This document shows positions 6,856-16,321 of a DNA stretch of 64,000 nt, one piece after another (within the stretch, counting starts at the first letter, position 1; the number at the start of each line of letters is the position of its first letter). Source of the DNA: Alteribacter keqinensis (GTDB taxonomy: Bacteria > Bacillota > Bacilli > Bacillales > Salisediminibacteriaceae). The notes below the pieces were generated by a model, which saw nothing but the letters and a program-made list of their open reading frames with translations, was not told the origin of the DNA and ran no database searches. The position numbers and the translations under genes are program-made. The stretch lies in the NCBI RefSeq assembly GCF_003710255.1, contig NZ_RHIB01000002.1, forward strand, positions 62,001-126,000, written 5' to 3'.

Positions 6856-9246
6856 TTAGTTACGTAATGGTTTTCCTTTTGTGAGCATATATTGCATACG
6901 CTGCTGCGTTTTCGGTTCAGCTACAAGGCTTAGGAATGCTTCTCTTTCCAGATCAAGCAGGTACTGCTCATCGACCTCCGTTCCTTTTGGCACACGGCCT
7001 CCTGCAAGAACGAAGGCAAGTTTCTCTGCAATTTTCAGATCGTGATCGCTGATATGGCTGCCAAAGTGAAGAGCTTTTGCTCCCTGAAGCATCGTTGCGT
7101 ATCCTGTTTCCCCAACCACTTTAATCTTCTTTTGCTCCGGTGGCTGGTAGCCTGCATTTGCAAGGTGAAGAGCTTTTTGTTTCGCGTCGTGAATGAGGTG
7201 ATCTCCATTCACACTGATACCGTCCTGCGGGCGGATGTAGCCGAGTTCTGCCGCTTCCTGGGCACTCGTACCGACTTTCGCCATGGCAATCTTCTCAAAC
7301 ACCTGATTGGCAACAGCCTGAAGATCAATTGACGACCCTTCCGGCAGACTTTCTACATGACGAAGATAAAGCTCCTTGTTTCCTCCACCTCCGGGGATGA
7401 GACCGACACCGACTTCAACAAGGCCCATATACGTTTCCTGTGCTGCCTGAATGCTTGAGGCCGGCATGGAAATCTCGGACCCTCCACCAAGAGTCATCCC
7501 GTGTGTACCAACAACAACCGGTTTGCCCGAATAGCGGATTTTCGCCATTGTCTGTTGGAACTGACGCACAACAAGGTCAATTTCCGGGTAGTTCATGTCC
7601 TGGGCTTCCATTAAAATCATCATTAAATTCGCCCCGACACAGAAGTTTTTCCCCTGGTTACTGATCACAAGCCCTTTGTAGTTTTTATCTACTTCTTCGA
7701 TGGACTTTGAAATCATCTGCATAACATCAAGACCGATGGAATTGTTTGGAGACGTAAACTCGAGATTTGCAATACCGTCACCAAGGTCAATTAGTGATGC
7801 ACCGGCATTCTTCATAATGATGTTGCTTTCTTCTTTTTTAAGTGTTTTAAGGTTAATTACCTTAGGGTTGATTTCCGCTTTTACGTAATCCCCGTTATGG
7901 AAAAATTCGTTGTCTTCGCCGTAGAAGGATGACTTACCTGAGGAAAGCATCTCTTTTACCCAGGAAGGAACGGTGTCTCCCTCAGCTTCCATACGCTCAA
8001 CGCTTTTTTCAACACCGATCGCATCCCACGTTTCAAATGGGCCAAGTTCCCATCCGAACCCCCACTTCATGGCGTCGTCAATGGCTTTTACATCATCTGC
8101 GATCTCATATGCTTTATCAGCCGAGTATAGGAGAACTGGCTTTAAAATGTTCCAGACAAGCTCGCCCGCCCGGTCATCTGCATAGACAAGCGCTTTCAAT
8201 TTGGCTGCTTTTCCTTTTGCCTGCTTGCTTTGCTGAACAGAAGGCGCTTTCAATTTTTTCCGCTCAACATACTCCATTTTGTTGTAGTCAAGTTCAAGGA
8301 TTTCGCTTCCTTTTTCACCTTTTTGTTTCAGGAAGAAGCCTTGACCTGATTTACTTCCGAGCCAACCTTTTTCAGCCATTTCTTTCATGAAGGCAGGCGG
8401 GTCAAAGACGTCTTTCTCGTCCCCTTCCACTTGATCGTAAACGTTCTTTGCCACGTGAAGGAATGTATCAAGACCAACTACATCCAAGGTTCTGAATGTG
8501 GCACTTTTCGGGCGTCCGATGGCAGGCCCTGTTACAGAGTCCACTTCCCCGACGGAATAGCCGCCTTTTGTCATTTCACGAACGGTAACAAGAAGTCCGT
8601 AGGTTCCGATACGGTTTGCGATAAAGTTTGGTGTATCCTTTGCTTCAACGACACCTTTACCGAGTACGTCTTCTCCAAAGGTTTTCATATATTCAAAGAC
8701 TTCCGGTTTTGTTGCTTTCGTCGGAATAACTTCTAAAAGCTTAAGGTAACGCGGCGGGTTAAAGAAGTGCGTTCCCAGGAAGTGGGCCTTAAAATCATCA
8801 GAACGCCCATCAGCCATCGCTTCAATCGAAATACCCGAGGTGTTGGAGCTTACGATTGTCCCCGGTTTACGATATTTCTCAACATTTTCATAAACCTTCT
8901 TTTTAATATCAAGGTTTTCTACAACGACCTCAATAATCCAGTCAACTTCAGCCAGTTTCTCCATATCATCTTCCATATTCCCCGGGGTAATAAGGGAAGT
9001 ATTTGACTTTTTGGCAAGAGGTGCCGGTTTCTGCTTTTTAAGTTTGGCGATCGCATCTGCTGCAAGGCGGTTACGAACAACCTTATCGTCTAATGTAAGT
9101 CCTTTTTTCTCTTCTGCTTCCGTCAGTTTCCTTGGCACAATGTCCAAAAGAAGTGATGGTATGCCGATGTTGGCCAAATGTGCTGCAATGCCGGAGCCCA
9201 TTACTCCGGAGCCTAACACCGCTACTTTTCCGATTCTCCCAACCAT
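6856..9246 (-). CDS. fadN: 3-hydroxyacyl-CoA dehydrogenase / enoyl-CoA hydratase
   Basis: A two-function beta-oxidation enzyme of 796 residues. The N-terminal Rossmann fold starts with VLGSGVMGSGIAAHLA. The dehydrogenase part contains SNTSGIS and HFFNPPRYLKLLE, a 3HCDH C-terminal domain follows (DTPNFIANRIG), and an enoyl-CoA hydratase domain lies at roughly 475-690. The domain order (dehydrogenase first) is that of B. subtilis FadN (YusL), opposite to E. coli FadB. ATG 9246 has AAGGAGG upstream. It is the first gene of the operon, just behind a FadR operator. Confidence 0.95.
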   Translation of the reverse strand: MVGRIGKVAVLGSGVMGSGIAAHLANIGIPSLLLDIVPRKLTEAEEKKGLTLDDKVVRNRLAADAIAKLKKQKPAPLAKKSNTSLITPGNMEDDMEKLAEVDWIIEVVVENLDIKKKVYENVEKYRKPGTIVSSNTSGISIEAMADGRSDDFKAHFLGTHFFNPPRYLKLLEVIPTKATKPEVFEYMKTFGEDVLGKGVVEAKDTPNFIANRIGTYGLLVTVREMTKGGYSVGEVDSVTGPAIGRPKSATFRTLDVVGLDTFLHVAKNVYDQVEGDEKDVFDPPAFMKEMAEKGWLGSKSGQGFFLKQKGEKGSEILELDYNKMEYVERKKLKAPSVQQSKQAKGKAAKLKALVYADDRAGELVWNILKPVLLYSADKAYEIADDVKAIDDAMKWGFGWELGPFETWDAIGVEKSVERMEAEGDTVPSWVKEMLSSGKSSFYGEDNEFFHNGDYVKAEINPKVINLKTLKKEESNIIMKNAGASLIDLGDGIANLEFTSPNNSIGLDVMQMISKSIEEVDKNYKGLVISNQGKNFCVGANLMMILMEAQDMNYPEIDLVVRQFQQTMAKIRYSGKPVVVGTHGMTLGGGSEISMPASSIQAAQETYMGLVEVGVGLIPGGGGNKELYLRHVESLPEGSSIDLQAVANQVFEKIAMAKVGTSAQEAAELGYIRPQDGISVNGDHLIHDAKQKALHLANAGYQPPEQKKIKVVGETGYATMLQGAKALHFGSHISDHDLKIAEKLAFVLAGGRVPKGTEVDEQYLLDLEREAFLSLVAEPKTQQRMQYMLTKGKPLRN

Positions 9247-9268
9247 GAAGGACCTCCTTATTTCTTTT

Positions 9269-9286
9269 TGAATGAATGCTCATTCA
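9269..9286. promoter_or_regulatory. FadR operator upstream of fadN
   Basis: TGAATGAATGCTCATTCA has perfect TGAATGA/TCATTCA arms around 4 nt. It fits the Bacillus FadR (TetR family) box and lies 23 nt before the fadN start. Repression should be lifted by long-chain acyl-CoA. No fadR gene is in the window. Confidence 0.85.
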
Positions 9287-9536
9287 TTTTTCTGCTAAAA
9301 AAATATCCGCGTCTTCATTCCGCGTCATTTTCCTCATTTACACTTTTAACTATATAAAATAATTCCCAATTACGCAACCATAATGACAGAAAATTTTCTT
9401 TATTTCTACTTTATGCACTGCTGGGTTCTTTGATGACTGGGAAAACTTGTCTTCTTTTCCCGGGAAATTATTGCATACTTCTTCCCTTTCCGACAAAACT
9501 AATGACGATTATGTATTTCACTAAGGAGGAATCGGT

Positions 9537-9800
9537 ATGCAACAGCAGCCAAATCAGCAGCAAGGACAAAGCGTCATGCCCCAGCCACCTGAAGTCGTCA
9601 CAAATAAAGATCATCTTTATATCAGTGACATGCTTTCATGGAACCTGATGGCCATGAAAAAAGCACATCAGTTTTCACAGCAGTGCCAGGACCAGCAGAT
9701 CAAAGACGCTCTGGATCAGGCGGGAAGAATGCATTACATGCACTATCAGAAATTACTTACACACCTGCAGGGTACTAACAACACAAATCAGATTCAGTAA
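9537..9800 (+). CDS. Spore coat protein, CotF/YusN-like
   Basis: An 87-residue, Gln/Met/His-rich protein starting MQQQPNQQQGQ. Its central helix (DHLYISDMLSWNLMAMKKAHQF) fits the CotF-type coat family, where such helices pack into spore-coat layers. AAGGAGG precedes the ATG at 9537. It overlaps the next frame at TAATG and forms a two-gene coat operon. In B. subtilis the related yusN also lies beside the fad genes, which supports the call. A mother-cell promoter is expected upstream, but I could not fix its boxes. Confidence 0.8.
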   Translation: MQQQPNQQQGQSVMPQPPEVVTNKDHLYISDMLSWNLMAMKKAHQFSQQCQDQQIKDALDQAGRMHYMHYQKLLTHLQGTNNTNQIQ

Positions 9801-9817
9801 TGAAGGAGGGAAATAAC

Positions 9818-10174
9818 ATGAACCAAAATCAAGCCAATGACGGACAAAAGATTGGAAATCCGAAAACACAGACTCCGGATTCTCCACAGATGAATGACCG
9901 GGACTATATCAACGATATGCTCGCAACTGAGAAATATATGACAGGCTCGTACTGCACAGCATTGAACGAAGCGAGTCACGAAGGTCTTTATAAAGATGTT
10001 CAGTCCATCTTCAACGAAACCCAGGACTGTCAGCGCAACCTGTTTAATATGATGTTTGAAAAAGGCTGGTACTCTTTTGATGCCGTGCCGCAGCAGACAC
10101 TGGATCAGTCACACCAGAAATTCAGCGGCTACAGCAACCAGTTTCCTTACAATCAGAACAACCCTGTATCGTAG
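9818..10174 (+). CDS. Spore coat protein, CotF-like
   Basis: A 118-residue protein with a polar, Asn/Gln-rich N-terminus followed by the coat helices DYINDMLATEKYMTGSY and NLFNMMFEKGWYSFDAVPQQ. The YxxC and W/YS features are typical of CotF-like proteins. I chose ATG 9818 because GAAGGAGGG ends 7 nt upstream. The ATG at 9800, inside the stop of the previous gene, has no ribosome site. It is cotranscribed with the coat gene at 9537 and followed by a terminator. Confidence 0.8.
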   Translation: MNQNQANDGQKIGNPKTQTPDSPQMNDRDYINDMLATEKYMTGSYCTALNEASHEGLYKDVQSIFNETQDCQRNLFNMMFEKGWYSFDAVPQQTLDQSHQKFSGYSNQFPYNQNNPVS

Positions 10175-10324
10175 ACCGATATAAGCAATATCACCAGGGG
10201 ACTTTGCCATTTAAACGTTTAAAAGGACAGTCGTAACGTGCTGTTTCAGACACTTCCACTTTCCCCCGGTTCTGATTCTATAACAGTGTATCGCTGTGCG
10301 ATAAGAACGATATTCGGCTGAAAA

Positions 10325-10358
10325 AACCCGCGATGGTTTGGTAACCGTCGCGGGTTTT
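10325..10358 (+). terminator. Rho-independent terminator of the coat operon
   Basis: The stem AACCCGCGAtGG/CCgTCGCGGGTT is followed by TTTG on the plus strand. The A-run on the other side may also stop converging transcripts. It lies about 150 nt past the coat gene stop. Confidence 0.75.
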
Positions 10359-10457
10359 GCTTGAAAGAGTTTTACTTTGAATATTTGTAAATATGGACAT
10401 TGTGGAAAGCGCGTTCTTTAGGTGTGACTATGGTCAAGAGCTCTGCCGTTGAGAACA

Positions 10458-11048
10458 CTAAAGCGGAAACTGTGTTCGTTCTTCCAGCATCCGTTTTCTT
10501 ATAACAGGGTCAGCTTCTATTCTCTTCAATTCAGAGCGAATGTAATGTAATTCCTCTAAATAAGCATCGTATTCCATTCCAAACATGTCTTCGAGGCAGC
10601 CGCGGATTTTTTTTGCCAAAACGGGACTTTTACCAGAAGTCGTTACACTTAGTTTCAACGCTCCACGATCCACTACTGCCGGAAAATAAAACGTGCTCAG
10701 CTCCAGATTATCCACTACATTAATGAGAGAAATATATGATAGTAAAGCACCGGACAGCTTTTCATTTAAAACCGGTGAATTTGTTGCCACAACAACCATA
10801 AAAAATGAACGCCAATTTATCTCCAGACGGGAACAATACTCCTGCGCAACATCCTCTATTGTTAAAGCTCTATTATAAAAGCAGAATTGGTCTAATTGAG
10901 ACTCGAGCCCTTTCGTTATCGCAGGACTGATAAGTGTCACACCTGCTCCACCCTTAACTAAACAGGCTGTCTTTCGTTCTGCTACGCTTCCTCCTCCAAT
11001 AACGAGGACCGGTTTTTGATTAAGTTTCAGAACTAGTGGACTTCCCAA
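10458..11048 (-). CDS. sirC: Precorrin-2 dehydrogenase (siroheme synthesis)
   Basis: NAD-dependent oxidation of precorrin-2 to sirohydrochlorin, the second of the three siroheme steps encoded here; siroheme is needed by the sulfite reductase of this operon. About 196 residues. The Rossmann motif VLVIGGGSVAERK lies near residue 15 and VTTSGKSPVLAKKIR in the middle, as in YlnF/SirC-type proteins. I chose TTG 11048: an ATG just after the AGGAGGG lies in another frame and soon hits a stop, while TTG GGA AGT gives the family-like N-terminus. It is the last gene of the operon. Confidence 0.88.
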   Translation of the reverse strand: MGSPLVLKLNQKPVLVIGGGSVAERKTACLVKGGAGVTLISPAITKGLESQLDQFCFYNRALTIEDVAQEYCSRLEINWRSFFMVVVATNSPVLNEKLSGALLSYISLINVVDNLELSTFYFPAVVDRGALKLSVTTSGKSPVLAKKIRGCLEDMFGMEYDAYLEELHYIRSELKRIEADPVIRKRMLEERTQFPL

Positions 11049-11070
11049 GATACATGCCCTCCTTTTTTCA

Positions 11071-11880
11071 CTATAGAAACCAGGTTTCAAAGGTAATAGG
11101 ATCTTTATCCACCACTCTTTTTTGCCGCTCAGAACTGATGCCGTTCTTAATTTTCTCATTTATCCATGAGGTGATTAGCGGATGTGGAAGATAGGTTTTT
11201 CCATTCCACTTATAACTGAGGCCTTTGAGCTTCTCAGGAATGACTTTATTTGTGAAGTACCCCTCACTTAAAAATAACGGCACCACTATGACGGTTCGTC
11301 CACTATTTGATACCTGTTCGGCCTTTTGGCGAAGATTATCCGGAAGCAAAGTGCCATGTATGATGTCATGGAACGGTATCCGCAGACTGATCAGATGCTT
11401 AATTTCTTCAAGTAGCTTCTCCCACTTTTGATGAAAATCCGGCTCATCGCTCCCGTGAGCTGCGAGAAGGAGAACTTCCTCTTCCGGACCTTCTGAGAGT
11501 GAGAAGATCCGTTCAATAATGATTTCTAAAATGAGAGGGTGGGCGTCCATAGGGTCCACCCAGACAAAACGGGCGGATGAAGAGACAGGACGCAAATCCG
11601 TTTCCACACCAGGTGCAGAAATAAGACCAAGGACATATTTAATTTCACTGATATGTGTACTGGCAGAAGAAACAAATAACGGAACTGCAAGAATGACCTT
11701 GACTCCTTTTCCTTCTAACTTTCGAATCCCATGCTCAAGCGTTTCATGCTTGGAAAACTCTAAATGTCCCACTTCCAAAGGAAGGTCTCCTTTCACTCCT
11801 TTAACAGCTTCATCCACTTCTCTGACCCATTGAGGATTACTTGAGCCATGGACAATAATTAAAATACCGGTGTCAGACAT
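11071..11880 (-). CDS. sirB: Sirohydrochlorin ferrochelatase (CbiX/SirB type)
   Basis: Inserts Fe2+ into sirohydrochlorin to give siroheme. The protein has about 269 residues with two tandem CbiX domains: IIVHGSSNPQW near residue 7 and LLAAHGSDEPDFHQKW near 145. The metal- and substrate-binding His lies in each HGS. ATG 11880 overlaps the end of sumT (ATGTCTGA) with GGTGAGG upstream, so the two genes are translationally coupled. It corresponds to B. subtilis YlnE. Confidence 0.9.
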   Translation of the reverse strand: MSDTGILIIVHGSSNPQWVREVDEAVKGVKGDLPLEVGHLEFSKHETLEHGIRKLEGKGVKVILAVPLFVSSASTHISEIKYVLGLISAPGVETDLRPVSSSARFVWVDPMDAHPLILEIIIERIFSLSEGPEEEVLLLAAHGSDEPDFHQKWEKLLEEIKHLISLRIPFHDIIHGTLLPDNLRQKAEQVSNSGRTVIVVPLFLSEGYFTNKVIPEKLKGLSYKWNGKTYLPHPLITSWINEKIKNGISSERQKRVVDKDPITFETWFL

Positions 11881-12670
11881 TAACAGCCTCACCCAGATAA
11901 GAAGAAGTGTTTAGTTTATCCTCAAACCATGCAAGCTGCTCACGAAGTTTCACAACCTCGCCAACAACAATAATCGCCGGTGACTGGAAGTTCCTTCTCT
12001 CTACTTCTTTGGTAATCGATGCCAGTTCTCCTGTTATTGTTTCCTGTGTTTCACACGTACCCCAACGGATCAGAGCTACAGGAGTATCGTGAGCGAGCCC
12101 ATGTAACAGCAGATTCTCTTGAATAACATGAATCTGTCTGACCCCCATGTAAAAGACGAGGGTATCCACTCCGGTCGCAAGGCCATTCCAGTCAATCTCT
12201 TCTTCTCTTCCATTTTTGCGGCGGTGACCGGTAATGACTGCAAATGAGGAACTCAGTTCGCGATGTGTCAAAGGGATCCCTGCGTAGGCTGGAGCTGCAA
12301 TACCTGATGTTATTCCCGGAACAATTTCAAATGAAAGCCCTTGTTCACGACATACTGCAGCTTCTTCACCGACCCGTCCAAACACAGTGGAGTCCCCCCC
12401 TTTTAACCGTACGACCTCTTTGCCCTGCAAACCGTGATAAACAAGAATTTGATTAATTTCTTCCTGTGTAATAGAAGGTGCCTGGGGGGATTTCCCACAG
12501 TAAATCAATTCTGCTTTTTTGGGGGCATGTTGCAGCAACTCTTTGTTTACTAACCTGTCATAGACGACAACATCTGCTTCCTGTAGCAGCTCTGCCCCGC
12601 GAAGAGTCAGCAGCTTCGGATCACCTGGTCCCGCGCCAATGAAATAAACGTTCCCTTTGCCTCTGTTCAC
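11873..12670 (-). CDS. sumT: Uroporphyrinogen-III C-methyltransferase
   Basis: SAM-dependent methylation of uroporphyrinogen III at C2 and C7, which commits it to siroheme. At 265 residues it is the single-domain SUMT form. It shows VYFIGAGPGDPKLLT at the start, VRLKGGDSTVFGR in the middle and GITSGIAAPAYAGIPLTHR, all classic for the family. It lies between the DUF3906 gene and sirB with an overlapping end. It corresponds to B. subtilis YlnD. Confidence 0.93.
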   Translation of the reverse strand: MNRGKGNVYFIGAGPGDPKLLTLRGAELLQEADVVVYDRLVNKELLQHAPKKAELIYCGKSPQAPSITQEEINQILVYHGLQGKEVVRLKGGDSTVFGRVGEEAAVCREQGLSFEIVPGITSGIAAPAYAGIPLTHRELSSSFAVITGHRRKNGREEEIDWNGLATGVDTLVFYMGVRQIHVIQENLLLHGLAHDTPVALIRWGTCETQETITGELASITKEVERRNFQSPAIIVVGEVVKLREQLAWFEDKLNTSSYLGEAVNV

Positions 12671-12685
12671 ACCTTTTCCTCCTCA

Positions 12686-12898
12686 TCACTGTTTCTGGTT
12701 TCTTAAAACAAAGCCTGCTTTTTTTCCTAGTCTTCTTGTTTCTATAAGAGACAACTCCTCGATAACCGGCATTTTCAGGTATACTTTTTCAAGTTCTACT
12801 TCTGCAGTCTCAAAAGCAGTGGATTCATCTTGAGCAGCTACGACAATATGCACAGGATCCTTTTTATTGATGGTGGCTTCAAACCGATAAAGTTTCAT
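12686..12898 (-). CDS. DUF3906-like small protein
   Basis: A 70-residue protein, MKLYRFEATINKKDPVHIVV..., with alternating beta-strand-like segments and a basic end (TRRLGKKAGFVLRNQKQ). It resembles the DUF3906 proteins found next to sulfur-assimilation genes in Bacilli; the function is unknown. It lies 20 nt after the sulfite reductase gene and 15 nt before sumT, so it is inside the operon. ATG 12898 has GGAGGGG upstream. A role with the sulfite reductase or siroheme supply would be a guess from position only. Confidence 0.75.
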   Translation of the reverse strand: MKLYRFEATINKKDPVHIVVAAQDESTAFETAEVELEKVYLKMPVIEELSLIETRRLGKKAGFVLRNQKQ

Positions 12899-12918
12899 CT
12901 TAATCCCCTCCTCCCGCT

Positions 12919-14535
12919 TCAGGATGCCTTCTCGCTGATGATTTCTGTCAGTTTTTCCTGAAGGGGATCGACTCCGGTTCTTTCGTAAAAATCGTAAAAA
13001 TCTTCCCCGTCTATCTTCGTTGATTTAAAATGCTTTAATAATTCCAGAAGAACATCATTTAAATGATGGGCTTCAATTTTCCCTTTTAGCTTTTTGTTAA
13101 ATTGAGCAGCTTCGGAAAGTCTTCCGCCTACATAGATTTCAAAAGCTTCCACAAGCTGTTTGTCTTTGTTTTTCATTTTTATCCCTTGCAGGCCAATATC
13201 GGCAATTTGCCTTTGTCCGCAGGCATTCGGACAACCAACCATATGAATACGTACCGGAACATCAATGGACAGGTTTTCGTCCAGGTAGTTTGCAATTTGC
13301 TTCATCCGTTCTTTTGTTTCTACGAGGGCCAGATTGCAGTATTCAATTCCTGTACATGAAACGGAGTAACCGATAAAGTTCTTAGGTTCAATATTCAACC
13401 TGTCCAGTAACGTCTCCCTCAGGAAGGAATCCACATCATTGTCTTTAATATTTGGGATGACCACATTTTGGGAGTTACATGTGCGAATCTCTCCATTTCC
13501 ATACGTCTTTGAAATTCCTGCTAATTCAATCAGTTCATCTGAATACAACCGTCCAACAGGGATATTTAATCCAATGTAATTTAAGCCCTCCTGCTTTTGA
13601 GGATGGACTCCGTAAAAATAACCGGCATTCCATGCTTCAAATCGGTTTTCTCCTTTTGAAGGTAATTCGATGTATTCTAACAGCTTTTCTTTAAATGCAT
13701 CCGGTCCCCAGTCTGCCATTAAAAATTTAAGCCTCGCACGGTGGCGTTTATCACGGTAACCGAAGTCACGAAAAATGGTTGTGACAGCCTCAGTTGTATC
13801 CTTTACTTGCTCAGGTCTTACAAAAACGTCAAGTTCCTCTGCTAAGTAAGGTTTTGCGGAAAGACCCCCTCCAACATAAATATGAAACCCTACAACATCT
13901 TTTCCGTCAATGTTTTTAACGGCGGGTACGAAGGATAAGCAGTTAATCTCGGCGTTTTGGGCATTGTTAATGTTTGATGAAATCGATATTTTGTATTTCC
14001 GTGGAAGGTTGGAATAATCCCGATTCCCCTGAAAGTACCAGTACACATCATCTACGATCTCTCTCGTATCCATTAACTCATTCGGGTCGATCCCTGCCAG
14101 TGGATTCCCGACAATCGTGCGCAAAATATCTCCACATGCCCCAACAGACGATAACCCGACAGCTTTCAATCTTTTAAAAATATCAGGTATGTTTTCAATC
14201 TCCAGCCAATGAAACTGAACTGCCTGCCGCGTCGTAATATCGATGACATCCCTGCCATAATCTTTCGCAATAGCGGCTAAAGCGAGTGCTTGCTCATATT
14301 TTAAGACGCCTGAGGGGATGTTGACTCTCATCATGAAGTAACCGTCTTCTTTCGGTTTCTGTAAATAAAGGCCGGCCCATTTAAAAAGAGACCATTGATC
14401 TTTTGGAATCGATTCAAATCCTTCCTCGGCATAACGGGGAATATCCTCTAAAATGTCCAATCCATCCTTTTGCAGTTTTGCCTTTTCCTCTTTGTTTAAT
14501 TTTTCATTGTCTTTCCAAACTTTCGTATAAGCCAT
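12919..14535 (-). CDS. sir: Ferredoxin-type sulfite (nitrite/sulfite) reductase
   Basis: Six-electron reduction of sulfite to sulfide with siroheme and one [4Fe-4S] cluster. About 538 residues with two ferredoxin-like half domains. The cluster/siroheme Cys motifs are CTGIEYC (Cx5C) and CPNAC (Cx3C) in the C-terminal third. The family also includes nitrite reductases; the surrounding cys and siroheme genes favour sulfite. No CysJ flavoprotein is encoded, so ferredoxin is the likely donor. I chose ATG 14535, eight nt after GGAAGGAG, over the earlier in-frame start at 14559. Confidence 0.88.
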   Translation of the reverse strand: MAYTKVWKDNEKLNKEEKAKLQKDGLDILEDIPRYAEEGFESIPKDQWSLFKWAGLYLQKPKEDGYFMMRVNIPSGVLKYEQALALAAIAKDYGRDVIDITTRQAVQFHWLEIENIPDIFKRLKAVGLSSVGACGDILRTIVGNPLAGIDPNELMDTREIVDDVYWYFQGNRDYSNLPRKYKISISSNINNAQNAEINCLSFVPAVKNIDGKDVVGFHIYVGGGLSAKPYLAEELDVFVRPEQVKDTTEAVTTIFRDFGYRDKRHRARLKFLMADWGPDAFKEKLLEYIELPSKGENRFEAWNAGYFYGVHPQKQEGLNYIGLNIPVGRLYSDELIELAGISKTYGNGEIRTCNSQNVVIPNIKDNDVDSFLRETLLDRLNIEPKNFIGYSVSCTGIEYCNLALVETKERMKQIANYLDENLSIDVPVRIHMVGCPNACGQRQIADIGLQGIKMKNKDKQLVEAFEIYVGGRLSEAAQFNKKLKGKIEAHHLNDVLLELLKHFKSTKIDGEDFYDFYERTGVDPLQEKLTEIISEKAS

Positions 14536-14561
14536 TTCACAAGCTCCTTCCTGTCTCATTT

Positions 14562-15179
14562 TTATCTGTAAAAGCTAAAAAGCCTCTTTCTTAAATAATC
14601 CGTAATTTCTTCTACTGCATTTTCTATGGAAAGTTCATCAGTGGAAATGGTCAGTTCTGGATTTTCCGGTTCTTCATATGGGGCACTTATGCCTGTAAAC
14701 TCCGGAATTTCTCCAGCTCTGGCCTTTTTATAAAGTCCTTTTGGATCACGGTTTTCGCATTCCTGTAAAGTACACTTCACGTAAATTTCGATGAATTCAT
14801 CAGCATCAACTAATCTTCTGGCCATATCCCGGTCGGCTTTGTAAGGGGAAACGAAAGCGGTTAGTACGATCGTTCCATTATCTACAAATAATTTCGAAAC
14901 CTCACCTATCCGCCGGATGTTTTCCTGACGGTCTTCAGGACTGAACCCAAGATCTTTATTCAGCCCGTGGCGGATATTATCGCCATCAAGGATGTAACTG
15001 TTGCTTTTCATTTCAAAGAGTTTTTGATGCACCCCGTCAGCCAAAGTAGACTTCCCTGATCCTGACAACCCCGTAAACCAGACAACACAGCTTTTATGCC
15101 CGTTTACTCTGGAACGATCTTTTTTACTGATTGAGGTTTCATGCCACTGAATGTTTTTTAATGCCGAAGATTGGCTCAT
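14562..15179 (-). CDS. cysC: Adenylylsulfate (APS) kinase
   Basis: Phosphorylates APS to PAPS with ATP. At 205 residues it has family length, with the Walker [10 protein letters not shown] near residue 38 and the substrate motif [34 protein letters not shown] and [16 protein letters not shown] are also typical. Its ATG overlaps the sat stop codon (ATGA), so the pair is translationally coupled. CysC makes PAPS, but the reductase of this operon has Fe-S Cys pairs of the APS type, so PAPS may not be obligatory. Confidence 0.95.
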   Translation of the reverse strand: MSQSSALKNIQWHETSISKKDRSRVNGHKSCVVWFTGLSGSGKSTLADGVHQKLFEMKSNSYILDGDNIRHGLNKDLGFSPEDRQENIRRIGEVSKLFVDNGTIVLTAFVSPYKADRDMARRLVDADEFIEIYVKCTLQECENRDPKGLYKKARAGEIPEFTGISAPYEEPENPELTISTDELSIENAVEEITDYLRKRLFSFYR

Positions 15180-16315
15180 ATGGTTACTTTCACCCCCTCA
15201 ATAAGCACTTGGACAACTTCAGGCCGGCTGAATTCAGGCGGAGGCGTTTTACCATCGCGTAATAATTTGCGTACTTTTGTACCTGAGAGAATAACGCGGT
15301 CTTCCTCACCATGTGGACACGTTTTTGTAGATGCCATGTTTTCGCACTTCCTGCAAAAGAAGCTGTGCTCAAAAAACAGGGGAGTAATACCCAGCTCTTC
15401 AGCAGTAAACTGATGAAAAATCTCCTGTGCATCATACGTCCCGTAATAATCACCAACCCCTGCGTGATCTCTTCCGACAATGAAATGGGTGCACCCGTAA
15501 TTTTTTCGAACTAAAGCGTGGAAGATGGCTTCTCTTGGGCCTGCATACCTCATAGAAGCAGGGAAAACCGCCAGGAATACTCGGTTTTTTGGGTAATAAT
15601 ACTCCAACAACACATGATAGCTTTCCATTCTTACATCAGCCGGAATATCATCCGATTTGGTTTCCCCTACAAGAGGGTTCAGGAAAAGACCGTCTACCGT
15701 TTCCAGTGCCGATTTTTGAATATACTCATGGGCACGGTGGACCGGGTTTCGTGTCTGAAAGCCAACAACGGTTTTCCATCCCAGTTCCTGAAACTGCTCT
15801 CGGGTTTTAGCCGGGTCCAGATAATAATCGGTAAATTGCTCTTTCTTATGCTTCTTCACTAAGGTAACAGGTCCGGCCAGATACCTGTCTCCTCTTTTAA
15901 AGACATTTTTCACTCCAGGATGCTTTGCATCGTTTGTCCTGTAAACATTCAATGCTTCAATCGTCTGGTCCGGGATATAAACCTCAGTTAACTCCATCAC
16001 TCCGTAAGTTTCACCCTCATAAGTGAGGCGTATGACTTCACCAACGTTTATCCTTTTTTCCTGGTCTCTCGTTACCGGCAGGGTAATGGGGATACTCCAG
16101 ATTTCTCCGGTGGATAATCTCAGATTAGTAACCACACTTTCATAATCTTTTTTTCCAAGAAATCCTGTTAAAGGACTGTAAGCGCCATTCGCAATCAGTT
16201 CCAGATCTGATAACCCCGTTTGATCTAATTCAACGAAAGGTTCAATCGAATGGTAATCATACCTTTCATCAATACGGTTAACGAGAATTCCGCCGTGGGG
16301 AATACTTTCTGTCAT
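15176..16315 (-). CDS. sat: Sulfate adenylyltransferase (ATP sulfurylase)
   Basis: Activates sulfate to APS. At 379 residues it is the homo-oligomeric type without a kinase domain. [15 protein letters not shown] (HxxH-like nucleotide motif) lies near residue 197, with [17 protein letters not shown] and [17 protein letters not shown] near the C-terminus. The latter carries the zinc-site-like Cys cluster seen in bacterial Sat. Six nt separate it from cysH, and it overlaps cysC. Confidence 0.95.
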   Translation of the reverse strand: MTESIPHGGILVNRIDERYDYHSIEPFVELDQTGLSDLELIANGAYSPLTGFLGKKDYESVVTNLRLSTGEIWSIPITLPVTRDQEKRINVGEVIRLTYEGETYGVMELTEVYIPDQTIEALNVYRTNDAKHPGVKNVFKRGDRYLAGPVTLVKKHKKEQFTDYYLDPAKTREQFQELGWKTVVGFQTRNPVHRAHEYIQKSALETVDGLFLNPLVGETKSDDIPADVRMESYHVLLEYYYPKNRVFLAVFPASMRYAGPREAIFHALVRKNYGCTHFIVGRDHAGVGDYYGTYDAQEIFHQFTAEELGITPLFFEHSFFCRKCENMASTKTCPHGEEDRVILSGTKVRKLLRDGKTPPPEFSRPEVVQVLIEGVKVTI

Positions 16316-16321
16316 TGTGAG

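Noticed and set aside
7929-8390. 153-codon plus-strand frame
   Set aside because: Shadow of fadN with no ribosome site and no family signature.
12919-14535. Assimilatory nitrite reductase
   Set aside because: The family covers both, but the cys and siroheme neighbours and the SAM riboswitch favour sulfite.
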